This document shows, piece by piece, positions 43,117-52,065 of a stretch of DNA of 64,000 bases. This stretch comes from Butyrivibrio sp. (lineage in GTDB: Bacteria; Bacillota; Clostridia; Lachnospirales; Lachnospiraceae): assembly GCA_017535785.1 (NCBI GenBank), contig JAFXTN010000008.1, positions 124,001 to 188,000 of the forward strand, written 5' to 3'. Numbering within the stretch: position 1 is the first letter of the stretch; each line of letters opens with the position of its first letter. Position numbers and translations under genes: made by a program. The notes beneath the pieces were generated by a model, which worked only from the letters and a program-made list of their open reading frames with translations, was not told the DNA's origin and searched no databases.

Positions 43117-44208
43117 ATGACAAAGAAACAAGTATTTAAGATCATTATTTTCATATTGGCGATATTGTGGCTTATCCCTCATCTCACGTACTGCATAAGG
43201 ACTAACGGTGATGTGAAGGATAGGTTTGTTGGCTTTTACGCAGAAAAAAGAAATACGATAGATGCTGTCGTTATCGGCTCAAGCCCTGTTCCTTACTGCA
43301 TTTCGACACCAAAGATCTACGGCGACATGGGCATAACAATGTATCCTCTTTCAAGCAATATGCAAAGGCCCGTCGCAACCAAGTATTTGGTCGAGGAGAC
43401 GCTTAAGACTCAGGATCCGGATCTTTTTATCTTTGAGATGAAGATGTGGCAGGCAGAGGATGAGGCTCTGATAAATGCAGATAAAGAAAAGAATATGGGC
43501 CACACAAGGGAAATTACGGATAATATGAAGTATTCCCTCAACAGGATCCGCGCTATAAATGCGATGGTCAAGCCGGAAAATGCAGAGTACGACGAAGAAG
43601 GCAAGATGAAAGAGGATTATAAGCGCTTTAATTTCTACTTTGATATCTGCAAGCACCATTCAAACTGGAAGACTCTTGCTATGTGGAGCCAGCTTCGTAC
43701 TTTCTTTTACGCATATCCCGATGACCTAAAGGGCTTTGTTGTATCAGATGAGGTTGAACCGGCGGAAAAAGAGAATTTCCATAGCGTTACGGATATAGAG
43801 AAGATGCCTGCTGAACAGGAGGAATATCTTGACGATCTTATCGCATGTCTCAAAAAGCACAATAAGGATGCACTCTTTATCATTACTCCTTATGCCGTAA
43901 GTGAAGAGGAACAGAAGAAGATCAATTACATAAGGGATCATGTGACCGAGAGAGGCTACAATTTCCTTGATATGAACCAGCATCTTGATGAGATGGGCTT
44001 TGATGAGACCACCGATTACAAAGACGGCGGAACTCATACGAATATAATGGGCGCCGATAAGGTGACAGCGTGGTTTGAGGATTATCTGACAGAGAATTAC
44101 GTTAAGACAGGGATCCTTGGTAAAAACGACAGAAGTAGCGGAGCTAAATATGATTCCTGGAAGAGGTCATATGACCTTTGGCTCAAGGAGCTGGAAGGAA
44201 TACAGTAG
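43117..44208 (+). CDS. Membrane-anchored SGNH/DltD-AlgJ-like acyltransferase partner
   Basis: The N-terminal helix (~residues 6-25) anchors the protein, and the rest is extracytoplasmic. The nucleophile serine lies in VVIGSSPVPYC (~residue 54-55), and the Asp/His pair of the triad in DGGTHTNIMGADK (~residues 304-316). At 363 residues it has the size of DltD and similar MBOAT partners, which take the acyl group from the MBOAT and place it on the glycan. It is 46 bases after the MBOAT gene and is the last gene before the promoter at 44230. Confidence 0.82.
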   Translation: MTKKQVFKIIIFILAILWLIPHLTYCIRTNGDVKDRFVGFYAEKRNTIDAVVIGSSPVPYCISTPKIYGDMGITMYPLSSNMQRPVATKYLVEETLKTQDPDLFIFEMKMWQAEDEALINADKEKNMGHTREITDNMKYSLNRIRAINAMVKPENAEYDEEGKMKEDYKRFNFYFDICKHHSNWKTLAMWSQLRTFFYAYPDDLKGFVVSDEVEPAEKENFHSVTDIEKMPAEQEEYLDDLIACLKKHNKDALFIITPYAVSEEEQKKINYIRDHVTERGYNFLDMNQHLDEMGFDETTDYKDGGTHTNIMGADKVTAWFEDYLTENYVKTGILGKNDRSSGAKYDSWKRSYDLWLKELEGIQ

Positions 44209-44220
44209 GTTCTTTAGAAC
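44209..44220. promoter_or_regulatory. Small inverted repeat next to the -10 promoter
   Basis: GTTCT (44209-44213) and AGAAC (44216-44220) form a 5-2-5 inverted repeat exactly where a -35 box would lie for the -10 at 44233. It could be a small operator or only chance. Confidence 0.25.
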
Positions 44221-44229
44221 GTAGAAATA

Positions 44230-44238
44230 TGGTATAAT
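44230..44238 (+). promoter_or_regulatory. Extended -10 promoter at the head of the second glycan unit
   Basis: TGGTATAAT (44230-44238) is a full extended -10 with perfect TATAAT. A good -35 is missing, which is acceptable for extended -10 promoters. The predicted transcript starts near 44245, giving a leader of about 42 nt before the GT11 gene. It lies in a 78-base gap, larger than most in the array, and marks where gene content changes. Confidence 0.6.
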
Positions 44239-44286
44239 TAACCATGTATGCGTTGAAAAAACGAGACGTTTATAGGTGGAGGGGAT

Positions 44287-45159
44287 ATGATAATAATCCA
44301 GCTTAAGGGCGGACTGGGTAATCAGATGTTCCAGTATGCGCTCTACAGAGCTCTTAAGAAAAAAGGTAAGGTTGTAAAGATAGATGATGTAACGGGCTTT
44401 ATCAATGATAAGTTAAGAAAACCCGTTATTGCCGGCTATGGGCTTGAGTATGAGAAAGCAACTAAGGATGAGGTCGTTGCATTGACCGATTCCAAGATGG
44501 ATATCTTCAGCCGTATCAGAAGAAAGCTTACAGGCAGAAAGACCTTTAGGATAGATGAGGAGTCGGGACGCTTTGATCCCAAGATCTTGGAACTCGATGA
44601 TGCTTATCTTGTAGGTTACTGGCAGAGCGAGAAATACTTTACCGATGAATCCGTACAGAATGAGATAAGAGAAGCTTTTGAGAGACGTCCTCAGGAGCTT
44701 ATGAACGATACAGTCAGCTGGACACTTCTTCAGCAGATAGAGTGCTGCGAATCTGTAAGTCTTCACGTCAGAAGAACGGATTACGTGGATGAAGAGCACA
44801 ATCACATTCACAATCTTTGCTCGGAAAAATATTATAAGAACGCCATCAATAAGATCAGGGAAGTTTATCCCAAGGCAATGTTCTATATTTTTACCGATGA
44901 CAAGGAATGGTGTAAGAACCACTTCAAGGGCCGCTGCTTTAGCGTAGTTGAGCTTGAAGAGGGACCTAAGACCGATATCGCCGAGATGATGCTTATGAGT
45001 AAGTGCAAGCACCATATCATCGCAAACAGCTCTTTTAGCTGGTGGGCCGCATGGCTCAACGATGCACCGGAGAAGATGGTCATCGCTCCTGCAAAGTGGA
45101 TCAACAACAAAGATATGGACGATATCTACACAGAGCGAATGCTGAAGGTGGAAGTCTGA
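44287..45159 (+). CDS. GT11 alpha-1,2-fucosyltransferase-like enzyme
   Basis: This 290-residue enzyme has the GT11 opening IIQLKGGLGNQMFQYA (residues 3-18), the GDP-binding motif VSLHVRRTDYV (~157-167) and NSSFSWWAAWL near the end (~246-256). These are the three hallmarks of bacterial alpha-1,2-fucosyltransferases, which use GDP-L-fucose, although related GT11 enzymes can use other sugars. No GDP-fucose synthesis gene is in the window. GTGGAGGGG just before the ATG is a strong ribosome site. Confidence 0.9.
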   Translation: MIIIQLKGGLGNQMFQYALYRALKKKGKVVKIDDVTGFINDKLRKPVIAGYGLEYEKATKDEVVALTDSKMDIFSRIRRKLTGRKTFRIDEESGRFDPKILELDDAYLVGYWQSEKYFTDESVQNEIREAFERRPQELMNDTVSWTLLQQIECCESVSLHVRRTDYVDEEHNHIHNLCSEKYYKNAINKIREVYPKAMFYIFTDDKEWCKNHFKGRCFSVVELEEGPKTDIAEMMLMSKCKHHIIANSSFSWWAAWLNDAPEKMVIAPAKWINNKDMDDIYTERMLKVEV

Positions 45160-45179
45160 GGCAGTAGCGTCGGAAATAT

Positions 45180-47012
45180 ATGATACAAGAAAGAAACAGT
45201 AATATGAGCAATACGGACAATACTAAGAAGGTCAGTCTTTTTAAGAAACTGAGCTATATATTTGATAAAAAACAAAAAGGACAGCTGTTAATTCTGGCTG
45301 TCCTTATAGTCATTGGGGGTCTTCTTGAGACCGGCGGTGTCGGAATGTTGCTCCCGGTAATGGGGGTTATTACAAAACCTGAAAGCGTATATGAGAAGAT
45401 CGCCAAGTTTGATTTTTTGCAGAGAATTGTTGATACTCTCAATCTGGGATATGAGAACAGAGGCAATATGATCAAGATCCTTATCATTACTCTGATCGTA
45501 TTCTTCGTAGTTAAGAATCTATATCTTTTGTTCCTTATCTACAAACAGAACACCTTTATCACAAGGGCCAGAAACGACATGATCAGCAGGGTTATGAGAG
45601 AGTTTCTAAACAGACCCTACGAGGATTATCTCGGTGCTGATATTCCTACGGTTTTCAGAATTACAGACAGCGATATTCCCAAGACGTTTACGCTTATGCT
45701 GTCAATCTTGTCGCTGGCAACAGAGGTAGTTGTAACGGTATGTCTTAGTATCGTTGTGCTGGCGATCAATTGGCAGATGACAGTTCTTATGACTATCGTT
45801 TTCCTGATCGTTACATTGATCATTACCAAGGTATTAAAGCCAAGACTTAACAAGATAGGCCGTGAGAATCAGGAGACACAGTCTAGGATCGCCAAGTGGA
45901 GAATCCAGGCTATTTACGGCCTCAAGGATGTTAAGGTCCTCAACAGACAGGATTTCTTTATCCGCAATTACTATGAATCCGGTAAGGTTGGCGCGGACAT
46001 TGCAAGAAACTACACTGTTATGAACAATATTCCAAGGCTCCTTATCGAGACTATGTTCATAGTTGTGGTATTTTTATATATTCTTATATATATTCTTGGT
46101 GGCGGAATGCCCGAGACTCTTATGGCTCAGCTCACTGCAATTGCGGCTGCGGCGCTGAGACTTATGCCTTCCGTAAACAGGATAAATACTTATCTTACAG
46201 AGATCGCATATAATCAGTTCAGTCTTGATTTTGTTTACAACAATCTCACAGAGTCTATGAAGATCGACAAGGAAATGAGAGCAGAGCGCGCTGCCATCGC
46301 AGGTCCTGAGCTTCATTTGGAAAAAGAGATCAGGATAAAAGATATCACATTTGCTTATCCGGACGCTGATACCAATATATTTACAGGTGCCAACATGGTT
46401 GTGCCCAAGGGCAAATCCGTAGGTATCATGGGACCTTCCGGTGCAGGAAAGTCAACGGTTGTTGATATCATCCTCGGACTTTTGCATGTTCAGAAGGGTG
46501 AGATCCTCTGCGACGGTAGCAATATCTTCAGTAACTACGATTCCTGGCTTGCTCAGATCGGATACATTCCCCAGTCAATTTATCTGGTGGATGAGTCTAT
46601 TCGTGAGAACATCGCCTTTGGTATCGATGCTGACAGAATAGATGATAATAGGATCTGGGAAGTTATGGAGGAAGCTCAGCTTGCTGACTTTGTTAGAAGC
46701 CTTCCCGAAGGCCTGGATACCAAGATCGGTGACAGAGGTGTGAGACTCTCCGGAGGTCAGAGACAGCGTATCGGTATCGCAAGAGCACTGTATCACAATC
46801 CTGAGATCCTTGTATTTGACGAAGCCACCAGCGCTCTCGATAACGAGACAGAGGCCGCAGTTATGGAGGCCATCAACAGCTTCCACGGCAAGAAGACTAT
46901 GATCATAATTGCGCATAGACTTAATACAATTGCGAATTGCGACATTATCTATGAAGTTAAAGACGAGACCATTAGGGAAACTTCGCTGGATGGTAAGACT
47001 ATAATACAGTAG
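45180..47012 (+). CDS. ABC exporter (membrane + ATPase), PglK/MsbA-type, second copy
   Basis: This paralogue of the gene at 2233 has the same lead-in (IGGLLETGGVGMLLPV) and domain order. The membrane domain holds about six helices up to residue ~340. The nucleotide-binding domain has Walker A GPSGAGKST (~418-426), LSGGQRQRIGIARAL (~522-536) and Walker B ILVFDEATSALD. A second ATG at 45204 is possible as start. It would flip a lipid-linked glycan, probably that of the second unit, where a Wzx-type flippase (56590) is also present. Confidence 0.85.
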   Translation: MIQERNSNMSNTDNTKKVSLFKKLSYIFDKKQKGQLLILAVLIVIGGLLETGGVGMLLPVMGVITKPESVYEKIAKFDFLQRIVDTLNLGYENRGNMIKILIITLIVFFVVKNLYLLFLIYKQNTFITRARNDMISRVMREFLNRPYEDYLGADIPTVFRITDSDIPKTFTLMLSILSLATEVVVTVCLSIVVLAINWQMTVLMTIVFLIVTLIITKVLKPRLNKIGRENQETQSRIAKWRIQAIYGLKDVKVLNRQDFFIRNYYESGKVGADIARNYTVMNNIPRLLIETMFIVVVFLYILIYILGGGMPETLMAQLTAIAAAALRLMPSVNRINTYLTEIAYNQFSLDFVYNNLTESMKIDKEMRAERAAIAGPELHLEKEIRIKDITFAYPDADTNIFTGANMVVPKGKSVGIMGPSGAGKSTVVDIILGLLHVQKGEILCDGSNIFSNYDSWLAQIGYIPQSIYLVDESIRENIAFGIDADRIDDNRIWEVMEEAQLADFVRSLPEGLDTKIGDRGVRLSGGQRQRIGIARALYHNPEILVFDEATSALDNETEAAVMEAINSFHGKKTMIIIAHRLNTIANCDIIYEVKDETIRETSLDGKTIIQ

Positions 47013-47057
47013 AACAAAATACGAACACTTGATGTTTGATTTGAGAATAATGAGAAT

Positions 47058-48101
47058 ATGATAGGAACAGAGTTTATTCCGGGCTACGGCTTGGGGAATC
47101 AATTATTTTTTTATATAGTTACCCGTTGCATGGCTGCCGATAAGGGAGTCGATTTTGGCTTTATCAATCCCGGTCAGGTGGGCAATGTCTTTCATTCTCA
47201 GAAGGGGATGTATTTCATGGACATTGACATGGGAACCGAAATTCCTGCAGAAGATAAGAGCAAGTATACCATCTTCACTGAGCAGGACGATCGCCTCTAC
47301 ATGGGGAATTCCAGGCATGATATGAATAACGGCTGTTATATTAGCGGCGCAGATAAGAGGCTCTTCGACATTGAAGACAATACCCTGATTTATGGCAACC
47401 TTCAGGACGAGAGCTACTTCGAGAGATACAGGGACAAGATCAAGGACTGGCTCAAGGTTAAGCCCGAAGCGGAGTCCTATGAATATACGGCGGATGACCT
47501 CTGCATCATCAATATCAGAGGCGGCGAGTACACCAACCATCCGGAGCTCTACCTCGACAGGAAGTACTTCTTAAACGCGATAGAGCATATGAAGAAGATC
47601 AACAAGGACATGAGATTCATGGTTGTGACCGAGGATGAAGAGGCCGCAAGGAAAATACTTCCCGAGTACGAGTGTCACCACTTCGACATGGGTAAGGATT
47701 ATGTGACGATCAAGAATGCCAGATATCTGATCCTTTCTAATTCATCCTTCTCGATCATGCCGGTTCTTTCAAGCACGGAGCTTAAGTATGCGATAGCTCC
47801 CAAGTACTGGGCAAGACACAATATCTCGGACGGCTTCTGGTCTTCCGAGCAGAACATATACAGCTTCTTACATTATCAGGACAGAAAAGGCAGGATCTTT
47901 GAAGCCGACGAGTGTAGGAAAGAACTCGAGGAATATAAAAAGAGATCGAGACTTTATGCGCGCAGGAATATAAAGCCCGGCAAGGTGGGAACCTTTTTCC
48001 AGGTGATCAGGAGAAAATGCTTGTACGGAGTCTTTTACCTTAAGAAGATCGTGCGTAGTCTGGAGAAGAGAGTAGGGATTATCAAGAGGTTTGAGTATTA
48101 A
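47058..48101 (+). CDS. Divergent GT11-like glycosyltransferase
   Basis: The opening GTEFIPGYGLGNQLFFYI (residues 3-20) keeps the GT11 GxGNQ(L/M)F signature, and CIINIRGGEYTN (~residues 148-159) corresponds to the HxRRxD loop with changed residues (N-I-R-G-G-E). NSSFSIMPVLSS matches the late NSSFS motif. So the fold is probably GT11, but the donor site differs from the two standard GT11 proteins here, and specificity for fucose is doubtful. The C-terminal ~60 residues are strongly basic, as in membrane-bound enzymes. Confidence 0.65.
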   Translation: MIGTEFIPGYGLGNQLFFYIVTRCMAADKGVDFGFINPGQVGNVFHSQKGMYFMDIDMGTEIPAEDKSKYTIFTEQDDRLYMGNSRHDMNNGCYISGADKRLFDIEDNTLIYGNLQDESYFERYRDKIKDWLKVKPEAESYEYTADDLCIINIRGGEYTNHPELYLDRKYFLNAIEHMKKINKDMRFMVVTEDEEAARKILPEYECHHFDMGKDYVTIKNARYLILSNSSFSIMPVLSSTELKYAIAPKYWARHNISDGFWSSEQNIYSFLHYQDRKGRIFEADECRKELEEYKKRSRLYARRNIKPGKVGTFFQVIRRKCLYGVFYLKKIVRSLEKRVGIIKRFEY

Positions 48102-48102
48102 G

Positions 48103-48864
48103 ATGGAGAAAAAGATAAAGCTCCCGCAGGTTACTTTATGTGCCCTTACAAGTGTCAACGTCTACGAGACGGTACAGGCGCTTAAGTACAGCATGAGGGA
48201 GATCGAGTTCGGAGATGTCGTTCTGGTGTCGGATAAAAAGCCTTTTTATCTTCCTAAAGACATCAGATTCAGCTATACATCCAAGCTCGACAGCATCGAC
48301 AAATTCAATTACAAAATGGTCTATGAGCTTAAAGACCACATAAATACAGATTTCGTGCTGCTTGTTCATGCGGATGGATTTGTGATTCATCCCGAGAACT
48401 GGAGCGATGAATTTCTTGACTACGATTACATCGGTTCGCCGTGGCCGCTTCCCAAGAACGACTACGCGTACAGAGACAGCAAGGGCAATATCTGCAGAGT
48501 CGGAAACAGCGTTTCGATAAGATCCAAGAGACTGCTTGAGTTCCCGGCAAAGCGCAACCTTCCGTGGGTTAGAGTTGACGACGGATTCTACAATGAAGAC
48601 ATTTTTATCTGCTGCCATTCCAAGAATGCAATGGAAGAAGAGGGCATAAAGTGGGCACCGTTTGAGCTGGCGCTTAAGTTTGGAAGAGAGCATCCGCTTC
48701 CCGAAAATAAGGGAGTTGAGCCATTTATCTTCCACAAATGGTGGGGCGAGAATGCAGATTACCCGAGGTTCTACAGCCCTAAGAAGAGATTTAAGATGGC
48801 GGTCAGACCTTTTCTTTTCTGGAGAAAGACCAAGAAGTGGAAAGAGGAGCATAACATCACATGA
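48103..48864 (+). CDS. DUF5672-like glycan-locus protein, probable glycosyltransferase
   Basis: This 253-residue protein begins LPQVTLCALTSVNVYETVQAL (read as two parts: LPQVTLCALTS and VNVYETVQALKYS), with DFVLLVHADGFVIHPENW (~residues 86-103) including a possible metal-binding HAD motif, and YDYIGSPWP after it. DUF5672 proteins show this order and are presumed glycosyltransferases; I know of no proven reaction. The ATG at 48103 follows AAGAGG by ~12 bases. Its end overlaps the next gene by 4 bases. Confidence 0.65.
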   Translation: MEKKIKLPQVTLCALTSVNVYETVQALKYSMREIEFGDVVLVSDKKPFYLPKDIRFSYTSKLDSIDKFNYKMVYELKDHINTDFVLLVHADGFVIHPENWSDEFLDYDYIGSPWPLPKNDYAYRDSKGNICRVGNSVSIRSKRLLEFPAKRNLPWVRVDDGFYNEDIFICCHSKNAMEEEGIKWAPFELALKFGREHPLPENKGVEPFIFHKWWGENADYPRFYSPKKRFKMAVRPFLFWRKTKKWKEEHNIT

Positions 48865-49904
48865 TTTTTTCGATCATTGTTCCGGTGTGCAACGGGCAGG
48901 ATTTCCTGAAAGAAGCCGTTGACTCCGCGCTTTCTCAAAAAGTTCATACAGGTGACTCGTTTGAGATCATTCTTGTTGAGAACGGTTCAACCGACGACAC
49001 ACCGAGGATCTGTGATGAGTATGCGGCATCTCATGACAATGTAAGCGTTATTCATGAGGGCAGGATCGGACTTTATCAGGCAAGGCAGGAAGGTATCAAG
49101 GTCTCCAAGGGTGACTATATTCTTGCGCTTGATGCAGATGATAAGTTAAAAGAGGATTTGCTGGAAACGCTCGGTGATGTGATAAGAGGTTATGCGGGTC
49201 CCAATGATCTGACAAAAGCACCCGATCTTATCTTCTATAACGCAGCCGATATGGATAAGCCCGGCAGTAAGCTAAGAGACTTTCCTTTTGAGGAAGGCAG
49301 GCTCTATTCGGGCGATGATAAGAAAGTATTTAAAGAGCTGGTCATAAAGGGCGATAAGCTAAACGCCATGTGGATCAAGTGCATCCGCAAAGACATAGCT
49401 TTTATTGATAGCAGGATCGAGGGTCTCAACTACGGCGAAGACCTTTATCAGACTGCTGAGTACGTAGACAGAGCTGCCGGAATTGCTTATATAGACAAGG
49501 TTTTGTATCTGTACAGAAAGAGCGGCGTAAGTCTCACCGCAAGCTATAACAAGGCTTTTCTTGATAATCAGAAGATTGTCTGGAGAAAGGTCGATGAGCT
49601 TACCGCAAAGTGGCAGGAGGATGATTCTCCGCTCAATGAGAGAAAGGCTCTTACCTGCGCTATCGCGGCGGTAAGGATAGTTTATTCGGCGCTTTCCGTA
49701 ATGGATAAGAAAGCCAAGCTAAAAGAGCTTTTTGAAGATGCTTTTTACAAGAAATATTCGCGCTTCGATCTTCCGGAGTGGGCGCCCATCGAGGATATAA
49801 ACATGCATGAGAAGTCAATCGGAGGCGGCGCCGGAGCTATGCTTAAGCTACTTGCGGAAGCGGTTAAACATGACATCAAAGCAGCCGTGAAGAAGCGGAT
49901 CTAA
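48861..49904 (+). CDS. Glycosyltransferase family 2
   Basis: This 347-residue GT-A transferase has SIIVPVCNGQDFL (residues 4-16), ILVENGSTDDTP (~37-48) and the metal-binding ALDADDKL (~91-98). The C-terminal half has the short helices common in capsule GT2 enzymes, and ends with KHDIKAAVKKRI. The start overlaps the preceding stop (ATGA), so the two are coupled. Sugar specificity is unknown. Confidence 0.9.
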   Translation: MIFSIIVPVCNGQDFLKEAVDSALSQKVHTGDSFEIILVENGSTDDTPRICDEYAASHDNVSVIHEGRIGLYQARQEGIKVSKGDYILALDADDKLKEDLLETLGDVIRGYAGPNDLTKAPDLIFYNAADMDKPGSKLRDFPFEEGRLYSGDDKKVFKELVIKGDKLNAMWIKCIRKDIAFIDSRIEGLNYGEDLYQTAEYVDRAAGIAYIDKVLYLYRKSGVSLTASYNKAFLDNQKIVWRKVDELTAKWQEDDSPLNERKALTCAIAAVRIVYSALSVMDKKAKLKELFEDAFYKKYSRFDLPEWAPIEDINMHEKSIGGGAGAMLKLLAEAVKHDIKAAVKKRI

Positions 49905-49914
49905 AGAGGATATT

Positions 49915-50877
49915 ATGGTATACGATCTCATACCTTTTTTTAACGAACTGGATATTTTAAAGCTGAGGCTCGGAGTGCTTGACCCCTACGTGGACCGCTT
50001 TATTATCGAAGAGTCCACGATGACTTTTTCAGGTGAAGAGAAAGAGCTTTGCTTTGAGAAGAACAAAGAGCTTTTTAAGGATCATCTTGATAAGATCACA
50101 TATATAGTTGTTGACGATACTCCCGTTGAGGCCAAGTCTCACGAGAGAGATTATTTCCAAAAGAACAGGCTCATAGAGGGCCTTAAGCAGGTCGGGGCTA
50201 CTGAGGATGATGTGATCATCTTCGGAGATGTGGATGAGATCCCCAATCCCGAGGTTCTGACTCAGATAATAGATAACTTTGATAAAAACAAGGTCTATCA
50301 CCTTGCACAGAGGAACTTCTACGTGTACATGAACAACGAGGAGAAGTCAGGAACTCTTAAGTCGATCACCGGTGAGTTTCCGGATGTTCCTCAATCCGAT
50401 AGAAAGTGGCTCGGGACCAAGATCACTTCGATGAAGAATATTCCCGAAGAAGGAATCGTAAGACTCCGCGATCTCATTTCCGTTACCGATGAGCGATCTG
50501 TCAGAGTGGCTGACGGCGGTTGGCATTTCGGATACATGGGAGGCTACAAGGAAAGCAATCCCGCCAAGAGGATCGGAGTTAAGGTAAAGGCTGCGGCGCA
50601 TCAGGAGTACAACGACAGAGAAGTTCTTGCAGAGACAATGGACCATCTTGTTCTCGGACAGGACATCTTTGGAAGAAATGCAAGATTCGAGCGCGGAGAA
50701 GTGGATGATACTTATCCGAAGTATCTCCTTGAACACCTTGATGAATACAGACACCTTGTGATGCCTAAGATCACGGCATTTTCCAAGGCTTATCATTATA
50801 TTGATATCACGGCCGGAAGATTTATGAGAAAGGCCATACACAAAATAAAGAGGATGATCGGACTTGAGCGAAGATAA
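49915..50877 (+). CDS. GT17-like glycosyltransferase
   Basis: The opening MVYDLIPFFNELDILKLRL and the following FIIEESTMTFSG match GT17, the family of beta-1,4-N-acetylglucosaminyltransferases. The acidic metal site FGDVDEIPNPEVL (~residues 102-114) is clear, and GGWHFGYMGG (~201-210) is the late motif of the family. The length of 320 is typical. Bacterial GT17 members lie in surface-glycan loci. A GAGGATATT site precedes the ATG. The 3' end overlaps the next gene by 14 bases. Confidence 0.85.
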   Translation: MVYDLIPFFNELDILKLRLGVLDPYVDRFIIEESTMTFSGEEKELCFEKNKELFKDHLDKITYIVVDDTPVEAKSHERDYFQKNRLIEGLKQVGATEDDVIIFGDVDEIPNPEVLTQIIDNFDKNKVYHLAQRNFYVYMNNEEKSGTLKSITGEFPDVPQSDRKWLGTKITSMKNIPEEGIVRLRDLISVTDERSVRVADGGWHFGYMGGYKESNPAKRIGVKVKAAAHQEYNDREVLAETMDHLVLGQDIFGRNARFERGEVDDTYPKYLLEHLDEYRHLVMPKITAFSKAYHYIDITAGRFMRKAIHKIKRMIGLERR

Positions 50878-52039
50878 GCGAACCAAGCTGAGCAATTTAA
50901 TATTTTATATCGCACTCACGATTGAGCTTGTCCTTATGATCGCGGAAAAGAGCGAGATAAGCTTACATGACTGTGAGAGCATGGTCTTCAAATGTACCTT
51001 TGCGTTGACGGTCCTGGCTGTCATCATCATGAAGCATGGAAAGCGCGAATGGATAGCGATCGGCGTCATTGCGGCGTTTACATTTATCTGCTGGAGGTTT
51101 TTCTCCGGTAAGAATGAGCTTCTTAGATTTTCAATGTTTATGATAGCTGCAAGAGATATAGATCTTAAGAAAGTGATGAAATATATCTTTTACGTGTCAC
51201 TTGCGGGCTTTGCGCTGATAGCTCTTTTGTCTGTTGTCGGTGTACTCGGCAACATCTATATGATAACTGACTACGGAAGAGATAATGCGCAGGAACTTAG
51301 ATATGTATTTGGATTCGGACATCCCAACACGCTCTACGGCTGTGTTTTTGCACTAAGTGCAATGTGGATGTGGATCTACGGTCAGAAATCCAAAATTATA
51401 AGCTGGCTGCTGGCTTTAGCTTTTAACGTGGCAATATGTCTTTTGTCCAAGTCCAAGACCGCACTTGCGATATGTATCATCATGTTCGCGACGGGACTTT
51501 TGGTTCGATATTGGAATATGATCGCAGAATGTAGGATAATATATATATTAACAGCACTTGTGACACCGGTATTCTGCGTGGCGTTCTCTGTTTGGTCTGC
51601 GTGCGTAAGCTACATACCAAGATATCATCAGGAGATGAAGTGCCACAATTTCATTTCGGCGATCGATGAGCTTCTGACAAACAGGATCCACGATCTCTAC
51701 AGAGGAAATGAGAGGCACGCCGGTGCGATCGAAACCTGGAAGCTTTTCTCTGACAGGATGAGCGAAGAGACTTTCGACATGGGCTGGGTAAGGCTTTTTT
51801 ACTGGTATGGAATAATACCAGCCGTTATCATAAGCTTTTTGGTGATCCTGCTTATTTACATCTGCTATAAGAAAAAAGATGCAATGACATTGGTGATCAT
51901 CTTATCACTTTCGATCTACACTGTCGTTGAAGCAACATTTGTATCCAGATTTATCGGACGTTTATTTATATTCCCGATTGCTGCGGTATATCTTTGGGAG
52001 TTCTTTTCCCGGGATAAGATAAAAGAAGAACGATCATAA
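50864..52039 (+). CDS. Wzy-like polysaccharide polymerase
   Basis: This 391-residue protein has about 10-11 membrane helices and an outward loop containing RYVFGFGHPNTLYGCVFA (~residues 146-163), the conserved spot of a Wzy-like group in Lachnospiraceae glycan loci. SKSKTALAICIIMF follows. It should polymerise lipid-linked repeat units. The start is TTG at 50864, with AGAGG 10 bases upstream; the first in-frame ATG would cut the first helix. It overlaps the GT17-like gene by 14 bases. Confidence 0.72.
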   Translation: MSEDKRTKLSNLIFYIALTIELVLMIAEKSEISLHDCESMVFKCTFALTVLAVIIMKHGKREWIAIGVIAAFTFICWRFFSGKNELLRFSMFMIAARDIDLKKVMKYIFYVSLAGFALIALLSVVGVLGNIYMITDYGRDNAQELRYVFGFGHPNTLYGCVFALSAMWMWIYGQKSKIISWLLALAFNVAICLLSKSKTALAICIIMFATGLLVRYWNMIAECRIIYILTALVTPVFCVAFSVWSACVSYIPRYHQEMKCHNFISAIDELLTNRIHDLYRGNERHAGAIETWKLFSDRMSEETFDMGWVRLFYWYGIIPAVIISFLVILLIYICYKKKDAMTLVIILSLSIYTVVEATFVSRFIGRLFIFPIAAVYLWEFFSRDKIKEERS

Positions 52040-52065
52040 GATCGTAGACAGAAAAGGAGCACAAG

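Noticed and set aside
48136..48852. 238-residue minus-strand frame opposite the DUF5672-like gene
   Set aside because: It is the exact complement of a well-supported gene and has no independent evidence.
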